Shown here: positions 6,315 to 11,866 of the stretch, one piece after another
Position numbering within the stretch: the stretch's first letter is position 1
Layout: every line of letters begins with the position of its first letter
Assembly: GCA_029054535.1 (NCBI GenBank)
Contig: JAIDFC010000054.1
Coordinates: forward strand, 1 to 11,866
Direction of reading: 5' to 3'
DNA length: 11,866 nt
DNA from: Rikenella sp.
GTDB lineage: Bacteria > Bacteroidota > Bacteroidia > Bacteroidales > Rikenellaceae
The notes under the pieces: generated by a model
Databases searched by the model: none
What the model was told of the DNA's origin: nothing
What the model saw: the letters and a program-made list of their open reading frames with translations, nothing else
Position numbers and translations under genes: made by a program

Positions 6315-7427
6315 TTATTTGAGCTGCAAGATTTTACGGAGTGCTCGTTGATAAGCCGTCGCATAAGCGGTCATGCCTAAGTCCGACGGGTGGATGTAGT
6401 CCACCATGCCGTCTCGCGGCATACCGAGCTCGCGTCGCGAAAGGTAGTATAAATCCCGGACCCCTTCGCGTCGCAATTCGGCATAGGCTCGTCGCTGTGC
6501 CCGATCTGCTCGTTCGTCTTCGCCCCGTTTCGTGGCATTGGTCGACCGGTTGGCATACCCCGGGTGTTCGACCAGCAGGATCGGCGTTTTGGGCCGCAAT
6601 CGTCTGAACTGCCGCACGGCGTTGAGAACCAGCCTGTAGACGCTGTCCTCCGATACATACATGTTCGGCATGCAGTCCACGATATAGAGTGCTGCCGGTA
6701 CCGTGGCGACGTAGTCGATTACCTCGGGTTCCAGCCGTCCGTTGCCCGAGAAACCGAGGTTCACCGTCGGTAGTCCGGTGTTGCGTTGCAGGATATTGCT
6801 CCAGGCCATTCCCGGCCGCGAGGCGCAAGCGCCTTGAGCGATCGAAGTCCCGTAGATTACCACCGGCAACCGTTCGGCAAAAGTCGTGTCCGCCGCCTCG
6901 AACGCAAATTCGGAACCCGCGCGTACGCCGACTTGCAGCTCTTTGACGGTGTTGTAGAGCGGCAGGTAGAGGGTGTAGGTCGTCGTTTCGGTCGTGTCCG
7001 GCAGTTCGCGATAGGTGTAGACGATCGGATCTCCGAACGAATAGTCGCCCCAGCACCGTTCTCCGCGTTCGTTGTAGAGGTCTACGCCGCTGACGCCCGT
7101 CGCCGGCATGTGCGGCATGGCGTGTCCGCCCGCGACGGTGTACCGCACGGCGATCTGCGGCGAGTCGGTCGTGAAGCGCAGATAAAGCCCCGCGCTGTTC
7201 TGCGCCAGGTTCCACACTGCATCCCGCACGACGCCCCGTGCCGACCCCGGCAGCCGCCCGTAGTCGTTCGATGCGAATCCCCGCCCGTGCACATACCCCG
7301 AACCGCCCCGAACCGAGGCTGCCGTGGCGGTCGAGTCCATCGGGTCGTGCCACGCGGTGTTCTGCGCCGCCGCGGAGAGGCTTCCCGCTGCCCATACCGA
7401 TAAAAAGAGAGACAGAAAACGTTTCAT
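6315..7427 (-). CDS. Secreted SGNH/GDSL hydrolase with GxDLY domain
   Basis: The 370-residue exported protein starts with a signal peptide (1 to about 21, cleavage near SAAA-Q). An N-terminal beta-rich domain follows, containing the GVDLY motif (114-118) typical of the GxDLY module that precedes SGNH esterase domains. The hydrolase blocks are GTSIAQG (193-199, nucleophile Ser195), NLGFSGNG (223-230, with Gly228 and Asn229 likely oxyanion residues), DCMPN (251-255) and DYIHPSD (343-349, with Asp343 and His346 completing the triad). Members hydrolyse esters, often acetyl groups on glycans; the substrate here cannot be read from sequence. The start ATG at 7427 is preceded by an AGGGGA ribosome-binding-like sequence. 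The frame remains open far upstream, but that part is antisense shadow within trkA. It lies 20 bases after the trkA stop and is probably cotranscribed with it. Confidence 0.88.
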   Translation of the reverse strand: MKRFLSLFLSVWAAGSLSAAAQNTAWHDPMDSTATAASVRGGSGYVHGRGFASNDYGRLPGSARGVVRDAVWNLAQNSAGLYLRFTTDSPQIAVRYTVAGGHAMPHMPATGVSGVDLYNERGERCWGDYSFGDPIVYTYRELPDTTETTTYTLYLPLYNTVKELQVGVRAGSEFAFEAADTTFAERLPVVIYGTSIAQGACASRPGMAWSNILQRNTGLPTVNLGFSGNGRLEPEVIDYVATVPAALYIVDCMPNMYVSEDSVYRLVLNAVRQFRRLRPKTPILLVEHPGYANRSTNATKRGEDERADRAQRRAYAELRREGVRDLYYLSRRELGMPRDGMVDYIHPSDLGMTAYATAYQRALRKILQLK

Positions 7428-7447
7428 AGTTATTCCCCTGTAAAAAA

Positions 7448-8788
7448 TTATCCGAAGAAAGCTCCCACTTTGCCGATCGCGCTCGGCAGGGCGAATACCA
7501 CCACGCGGTCGTAAGCCTTGACCTCGACATTCCCCGTCGCGATCATCGCCTTGTCGCCTCGAACCACCCCGCCGACGATCGCCTCGCGCGGGAAGTTGAT
7601 GTGTTTGATCTTCCCTTTCGTGATCGGACTCCCCGGCTTGACGATGAACTCCAGCACTTCGGCGTCGCAGCCGTTCAGGCATTTGATCGCCTGCACGTCG
7701 GTGTTCATCGTGAACCGGAAGATCGAACTCGCCGTGATGAGCTTTTTGTTGATGATGGTGTCGATGCCGATGCTCTCGGCCAGCGAGATGTAGTTGATGT
7801 TTTCGACCTCGGCGATCACTTTCTTGACCCCCATCCGTTTGGCCAGCATCGCGGCCAGGATATTGGTCTCGGACCGTCCGGTCAAGGCTACGAAGGCGTC
7901 CATCTTGTCCAGCCCCTCTTCGATCATGACTTCGCTTTTTCGTCCGTCTTCGGCGATAACGAGCGTGTTGTCGAGCATTTCGGCCAGTTTGTAGGCCTTC
8001 TCGGCGTTGTAGTCCACCAGTTTGATGTCGATTTCGTGTTGCAGCTCTTTGGCGATCCGCCAGCCGATGCGCGACCCGCCGAGGATCATCAGGTTGCGGA
8101 CTTCGATGTTGGGTTTTCCGGAAAGCCCCATCACCTCTTTGATCGAGCCGCGCCCCGAAATGACGTACACCATGTCTCCCTCCTCGAACAGGTCTTCGCC
8201 GCGCGGAATGATCGTCTTTCCGCTCCGCGAAATGGCCACGGTTCGGTATTCGAGGTTCTCGCGGTCGCGCGTAACCTCGATCAGGGTGCGCCCCACGAGC
8301 GGCGACGAGGCGTCGAGCCGGAAAACCACCAGCGACAGTTTGCCGCCCGAAAAATCGACGTATTCCGATGTCGACGAGTGTCCGAGCAGCGTGATGACCT
8401 CCTGTGCGGCCACTTTCTCCGGGTAGAACAGGTAGTCGATCCCCATGTTGATGAAAACCTCCTTGTTGTTCGGCCTCAGGTATTCGTCGTTGTCGATCCG
8501 GGCGATGGTCTTCCGCGCGCCGAGCTGCTTGGCCAGCACGGCCGACAGGATGTTGGTGTTCTCCTCCGGTCCCACGGCCATGAACAGGTCGCACCGCTGC
8601 ACCTCGCTCTTGGTCAGAATCTCGAACGAGGTTACGTCCCCCTCGATCGTCAGCACGTCCGATACCGACGTCAGTTCGTCCAATCGTTTCTCGTCGTCGT
8701 CGATGATCGTGATGTCGTGGTATTCGTTGCCGAGCATCTTCACCAGGTGGCTCCCCACCTCGCCGGCGCCCGCTATCAGTATCTTCAT
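7448..8788 (-). CDS. trkA: Trk-type K+ uptake regulatory NAD-binding protein
   Basis: The 446-residue cytosolic protein has two tandem RCK-type units, as full-length TrkA does. The first Rossmann fold starts at once with GAGEVG (7-12) and has IIDDDEKR (28-35) with the acidic nucleotide-binding residues. The first RCK-C domain spans about 145-225. The second Rossmann fold begins with ILGGSRIG (235-242) and VDYNAEKA (258-265), and its RCK-C domain spans about 365-435. Such proteins form the regulatory ring of the TrkH channel and sense NAD(H) or nucleotides. An in-frame TTG at 8818 exists, but it overlaps a -7 promoter box. The ATG at 8788 begins MKILIAGAGEVG, right at the fold, so I use it. 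No trkH is present; the next gene downstream is an SGNH hydrolase. Confidence 0.94.
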   Translation of the reverse strand: MKILIAGAGEVGSHLVKMLGNEYHDITIIDDDEKRLDELTSVSDVLTIEGDVTSFEILTKSEVQRCDLFMAVGPEENTNILSAVLAKQLGARKTIARIDNDEYLRPNNKEVFINMGIDYLFYPEKVAAQEVITLLGHSSTSEYVDFSGGKLSLVVFRLDASSPLVGRTLIEVTRDRENLEYRTVAISRSGKTIIPRGEDLFEEGDMVYVISGRGSIKEVMGLSGKPNIEVRNLMILGGSRIGWRIAKELQHEIDIKLVDYNAEKAYKLAEMLDNTLVIAEDGRKSEVMIEEGLDKMDAFVALTGRSETNILAAMLAKRMGVKKVIAEVENINYISLAESIGIDTIINKKLITASSIFRFTMNTDVQAIKCLNGCDAEVLEFIVKPGSPITKGKIKHINFPREAIVGGVVRGDKAMIATGNVEVKAYDRVVVFALPSAIGKVGAFFG

Positions 8789-8815
8789 GTTTGAATCCAG
8801 CTCGATTAACTCTCG

Positions 8816-8823
8816 CAAATTTA
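8816..8823 (-). promoter_or_regulatory. Bacteroidetes -7 promoter box for trkA
   Basis: Read on the minus strand this is TAAATTTG, an exact match to TAnnTTTG, 27 bases before the trkA ATG at 8788. That gives a leader of about 20 bases. No clear -33 TTTG is seen at the usual distance. Its position argues against the upstream TTG start of trkA. Confidence 0.5.
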
Positions 8824-8837
8824 ACGAAATTTTACGC

Positions 8838-8845
8838 TACTTTTG
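8838..8845 (+). promoter_or_regulatory. Bacteroidetes -7 promoter box for the small membrane protein
   Basis: TACTTTTG matches TAnnTTTG exactly on the plus strand, about 98 bases before the ATG at 8944. It lies only 14 bases from the minus-strand box of trkA, so the two divergent promoters would overlap. A -33 element is not obvious. A repeat-derived hairpin lies in the resulting leader. Confidence 0.4.
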
Positions 8846-8861
8846 TTCGTTGACTTTATAT

Positions 8862-8897
8862 CCGGTTCTTTGGCTACAGTACCCGCACGTAGCCAAT
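8862..8897. repeat. Remnant of the MITE-like element with 8-bp hairpin
   Basis: ACAGTACCCGCACGTAGC (8876-8893) is identical to 6266-6283 near the right end of the 348-bp element. Here the sequence forms a perfect 8-bp hairpin, TTGGCTAC/GTAGCCAA (8870-8877 with 8889-8896), with loop AGTACCCGCAC. The preceding CGGTTC also matches the element, as if an internal part was lost. Confidence 0.6.
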
Positions 8898-8943
8898 GAT
8901 CGAGCGATAAAGAATAACTTAAAGGAACACAAGGAGAATGACT

Positions 8944-9240
8944 ATGTCGTCGGTTTGGGTGATTTTTCTGATAGCGGTAGTTGCGGTGGGTTTGTTCGTG
9001 TTGGGATTGTCGATCACGTTGATGCGGAAGGGGCACGATTTGGAGAGCGATGTGGGGAGCAATCGGGAGATGAAGCGGCTGGGGATCGAGTGCGCCTCGG
9101 CCCAGTTGCGGAGGGAGGAGGCCGAGCGGACCGGTCGTCGGGCGTATGCGGCGGAGGGTTGCGACGGGAGTTGCGGGACGTGCGGCGTGTCGACTTGCGG
9201 CGTTTCGACCGAGTCCGAAGATACTCGGAATCGCCTGTAA
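8944..9240 (+). CDS. Small Cys-rich single-pass membrane protein, function unknown
   Basis: The 98-residue protein has one N-terminal membrane helix (about residues 3-27) followed by MRKG, so the rest is probably cytosolic. A charged helical stretch (33-66) leads into a Cys cluster, CDGSCGTC (73-80) and a further Cys85. Another Cys is at 50. The layout resembles small membrane proteins with CxxxCxxC ends found in Bacteroidetes, but I do not know the function; metal or Fe-S binding is only a guess. An in-frame ATG at 8938 lies one base from the AAGGAG ribosome-binding site (8931-8936). The ATG at 8944 has a seven-base spacer and is the better start. Residues 80-89 are a tandem duplication, CGVST twice. 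Confidence 0.75.
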   Translation: MSSVWVIFLIAVVAVGLFVLGLSITLMRKGHDLESDVGSNREMKRLGIECASAQLRREEAERTGRRAYAAEGCDGSCGTCGVSTCGVSTESEDTRNRL

Positions 9241-9285
9241 CGGCTGGGAATAAATGGTTTAAAGTCGATTTTGGTGGCCGAAAAG

Positions 9286-9315
9286 TTGCAACTTGCGAAA
9301 AACCGTATAACTTTG
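9286..9315 (+). promoter_or_regulatory. Bacteroidetes-type promoter for the DUF4493 gene
   Basis: TAACTTTG at 9308-9315 matches TAnnTTTG exactly. TTG at 9286-9288 (GTTG, three of four for TTTG) ends 19 bases upstream, the usual -33 to -7 spacing. Transcription would start near 9322, about 37 bases before the ATG at 9359. This is the best full promoter match in the window. Confidence 0.6.
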
Positions 9316-9358
9316 CGGGTGTAAATATCTGTCGGAAAAGGCAGAAACCCTATTGCTG

Positions 9359-11752
9359 ATGCGCAAAACCTGGAACAGAACAGGGTCCGGACATGTTCGG
9401 ATCGTGGCGCTTGTCGGGATCATGCTGGCGAGCGTAGTGGGTTGTTCGCGCCGGGCCGATGCTCCGTTCTGCGCGACTGGGAGTGCGGAGGTGTCGTTGA
9501 ATCTGGCCGTGGACTCGATCGGGAACGAAATTACCGTCGGGACCACCAAAACGACGAATCCGGCCGAGGCTATCGATCCGCATGAGGATCTGGCCATCTA
9601 TGTGATCAATACCAAGAACGATACGTTGGCGCGGTGGAAGAACTTCAATGCGCTGCCGTCGTCCAGGCTCAAGTTTACGCCCGGGGCGTATAAGATCGTG
9701 GCGGAGTACATGCCGGAAGAGGGCTTGCGGTTGCCGTCGTTCGACTCGTATGCTTATCGGGACGAGGAGAAATTCGTGCTGGCGGCGGGCGAGACCCACG
9801 ACTGTAGTTTGGTGGCGGGACTGGCGTGCGGGAAGATCACCGTGGCGTTCGACGAGAGCTTCTCGTATTACTATCCGAACTACTCGGTGGATGTTCGGAC
9901 CGTCGGGACCGATTTTCTCAACTTCAAGAAAGGCTCCGTTCAGCGGAGCGGCTATTTCGAACCGGGGACCGTTCGTCTTCGTTTTCACCTCATTACCCAG
10001 GAATTCGACTTGATTACCTTCTCGCCGACGCCTCTGCCGGCGATCAAAGCCGGGGAACACTATCGGATCACCATGTCCGTGGGGGCGGACTACGGGAATG
10101 CGCAGGTCATCGTGCTGCGGACCGAGACCGAGACCAATCCGGAACAAAAAGTCGAGATCGAAGTGCCGCGGTATTTTCTGCCGAAAGATGCGCCGACCTA
10201 TACCACGACCGGATTCGAGAACGGCGTGGCGCAGACCTTGTTCGAAGGGGAACAGACCGAATGGAGCCTGCGGACGACGGTTCCGGGGGGGATTTCGTCT
10301 TTCGTGCTGCACATCGGGACCGGCGACGATGCGTTGCGGAGCCGTCTGGGGCTGGCTGCGGGTCAGACGGAGATCGACCTGGCGGGATTGTCGGCGGAGG
10401 ATCCGATGCGACAGCGGCTGCAGGATGCGGGTTTCCGGTGGGGCGAGGCTTTGAACGCTCCGGAAGAGGCCGCTGTTTCGACACTCGCGTGGGTGGACTT
10501 CACCGAGGCGATGCGGGCACAGGCAGACTACTCGGCCGCACATTACGACTTCGGATTTTCGCTGACCGACAACTACGGACAGACGCTCGATCCCAACGGC
10601 GGATGGGTGGCCGTGCAGGCTACCGTCCAGTATCCGGATATGAAACTCGTGCCGCCGGTTCCGGCGGATATTTGGTCGTCGACCGCATATTTTACCATAC
10701 AGGCCAATTACGACATCTTCAACGGCGTGCATCCGACCTTGCAGTATCGGCGGAAGATCGAGGGGGCGACCTGGAACGATGCCGTCGAGGGGGACAACCT
10801 GACGGTCAGCGCCTTGCCGACGACGAGCGGGGATCGGCCCTATAGCGTGCAGTACGAATTGACGGGATTGAACCAAGGGACCGACATCGGACAGGAGGCG
10901 GGTCGGGAGTACGAGTTCCGGGTGGTGGTGAACGAGAATCGGACCAGTCAGGTCTATGCGTTGACGACCGAGACGCGGCCTTACTTGCCGAACCGAAACT
11001 TCAACTACTATACCGAATCGGCGTTGTTCGGTGTGCGGTATGTCTTCGAGGAGGGGTGGGCCACGCGGAATTCGGTAACGACTGGTATGAAAGATGCGAA
11101 AGTCAATGAGACGAAAGACTGGTGTGTGAACACGACCTATCCGGAAAACGGTTGGATCTGCCTGCAAACCAGAAACTGGGGGCGGTCAGAAAGACGATGG
11201 GGGATCACGTCCGCCACGTATAAATGGTCGTTAGATCGGAGCATCCACCAAAACAAAATAGCCGGGGTATTTTATGTCGGTAAGTACGACTACCAATTGA
11301 TTTATCACGAGGCGGAGTACAACTCCAATACCTATTTTTATTATTACGATGAACTGGCCTCCGATAACTTGGAAGAGGGGCGGGGAATTGCCTGGCCGTC
11401 GCGACCGACATCGCTGTCGCTCAACTACATCTTCTTGCCGAAAGAGGACGACGATAATCGGGATCGGGGATATATCTGTGTGGCATTGAAGGGGGTAGAT
11501 GACAGTGGAGCCGAAGTCGAAATTGCCAAAGGAGAGGTGTATTTGGATCCGTACAGCGGGAAGCGGGAGACCGCGACGCCGTTGACGATTAAGCTCGACT
11601 ACAGTCGGACCGATGTCAAGGCGACCAAGATCGACGTATTCTTCAGCTCCAGCGAACATTACAGAAAAGATGATAGTCCGGCTTGTGATGGGGATACTTA
11701 TACGGGGAATACCTTGAAGATCAAGGATGTTCGACTGAACTACGAAAAATAG
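9359..11752 (+). CDS. DUF4493 lipoprotein with PCMD-like C-terminal domain
   Basis: The 797-residue protein starts with a lipoprotein signal: a basic N-terminus, a hydrophobic stretch (about 14-28) and Cys29 after SVVG. The N-terminal part (about 40-265) reads like DUF4493, a Bacteroidetes surface-protein domain: an EVSLNLAVDS strand, then FTPGAYKIVAEYM and the KITVAFDESF segment. A second region (about 280-430) continues with a beta-rich fold ending in FSLTDNYGQT. A fibronectin-like segment (about 431-540) follows, starting PPVPADIW. From about 543 the sequence resembles the PCMD domain (putative carbohydrate metabolism), with LPNRNF at its start, GIAWPSRPTSLSLNY in the middle and a C-terminal LKIKDVRLNYE. 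The PCMD match is weaker than usual. The start is ATG 9359; a TTG two codons earlier is less likely. It is probably cotranscribed with the next gene 30 bases on. The molecular function of these proteins is not established. Confidence 0.82.
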   Translation: MRKTWNRTGSGHVRIVALVGIMLASVVGCSRRADAPFCATGSAEVSLNLAVDSIGNEITVGTTKTTNPAEAIDPHEDLAIYVINTKNDTLARWKNFNALPSSRLKFTPGAYKIVAEYMPEEGLRLPSFDSYAYRDEEKFVLAAGETHDCSLVAGLACGKITVAFDESFSYYYPNYSVDVRTVGTDFLNFKKGSVQRSGYFEPGTVRLRFHLITQEFDLITFSPTPLPAIKAGEHYRITMSVGADYGNAQVIVLRTETETNPEQKVEIEVPRYFLPKDAPTYTTTGFENGVAQTLFEGEQTEWSLRTTVPGGISSFVLHIGTGDDALRSRLGLAAGQTEIDLAGLSAEDPMRQRLQDAGFRWGEALNAPEEAAVSTLAWVDFTEAMRAQADYSAAHYDFGFSLTDNYGQTLDPNGGWVAVQATVQYPDMKLVPPVPADIWSSTAYFTIQANYDIFNGVHPTLQYRRKIEGATWNDAVEGDNLTVSALPTTSGDRPYSVQYELTGLNQGTDIGQEAGREYEFRVVVNENRTSQVYALTTETRPYLPNRNFNYYTESALFGVRYVFEEGWATRNSVTTGMKDAKVNETKDWCVNTTYPENGWICLQTRNWGRSERRWGITSATYKWSLDRSIHQNKIAGVFYVGKYDYQLIYHEAEYNSNTYFYYYDELASDNLEEGRGIAWPSRPTSLSLNYIFLPKEDDDNRDRGYICVALKGVDDSGAEVEIAKGEVYLDPYSGKRETATPLTIKLDYSRTDVKATKIDVFFSSSEHYRKDDSPACDGDTYTGNTLKIKDVRLNYEK

Positions 11753-11782
11753 AGAATCGGAGACTTTTCAAATAGGAACACG

Positions 11783-11866
11783 ATGAAAAAGTATATGGAT
11801 ACGAATCATAAGAAAACCATCGGCCTGCGTTGGGCGATGCTGTGTTTGGCGCTGCCGCTGTTGGCC
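11783..11866 (+). CDS. Start of an exported protein, truncated by the window end
   Basis: Twenty-eight codons are visible, beginning MKKYMDTNHKKTIGLRW and running into a hydrophobic stretch AMLCLALPLLA, which is the shape of a signal peptide. The frame is open to the last base. It starts 30 bases after the stop of the DUF4493 gene with AATAGGAACACG before the ATG, so the two are probably one operon. A Bacteroidetes surface or secreted protein is likely, but the family cannot be told from this piece. Confidence 0.65.
   Translation, partial: MKKYMDTNHKKTIGLRWAMLCLALPLLA

Noticed and set aside
7428..8594. Upstream extension of the SGNH frame, giving a 759-residue fusion
   Set aside because: The extension is trkA read in another frame. 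The real protein begins at the ATG at 7427 with a signal peptide.
1..11866. CRISPR array, integrase, phage or toxin-antitoxin genes
   Set aside because: No regularly spaced short repeats and no such protein signatures are visible in any frame.

Overview
The window looks like a chromosomal segment of a Bacteroidales bacterium. The moderately high GC and gene content fit an Alistipes-like member of the Rikenellaceae, but that genus is an inference. Three things point there: a FeoA-FeoB fusion with a small Cys-rich partner, a DUF4493-type surface lipoprotein, and matches to the Bacteroidetes -7 promoter box TAnnTTTG upstream of several genes.

Layout, left to right. Positions 1-666 hold no convincing gene, only degenerate repeats and hairpins. 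Next come an ApbE-type FAD:protein FMN transferase lipoprotein (667-1704, +), a 770-bp gene-free stretch dense in repeats and hairpins (1705-2474), and a family I inorganic pyrophosphatase (2475-3143, +). A ferrous-iron uptake unit follows: feoAB (3285-5765, +) and a 54-residue Cys-rich membrane protein (5798-5962, +). A 350-bp structured non-coding element (5963-6314) separates this unit from the convergent pair trkA (8788-7448, -) and an SGNH/GDSL esterase (7427-6315, -). A divergent promoter region (8789-8943) leads to a small Cys-rich membrane protein (8944-9240, +). A large DUF4493 lipoprotein follows (9359-11752, +), with the start of another exported protein (11783 onward, cut by the window end).

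The genes are mostly housekeeping or surface functions: periplasmic flavinylation, pyrophosphate hydrolysis, Fe(II) import, K+ uptake control, ester hydrolysis and a surface lipoprotein. I see no defence system, phage, integrase, CRISPR array, tRNA or rRNA. The most unusual content is non-coding. Several families of imperfect dispersed repeats, each built around stable hairpins, fill nearly every intergenic gap. The best defined is the 348-bp element at 5965-6312. It has a perfect 12-bp terminal inverted repeat, at least five internal hairpins, and ends lying two bases from the stop codons of the genes on either side. Sub-modules of it recur at 418-483 and 8862-8897. This resembles a MITE- or REP-like non-autonomous element and is the best candidate here for something undescribed.
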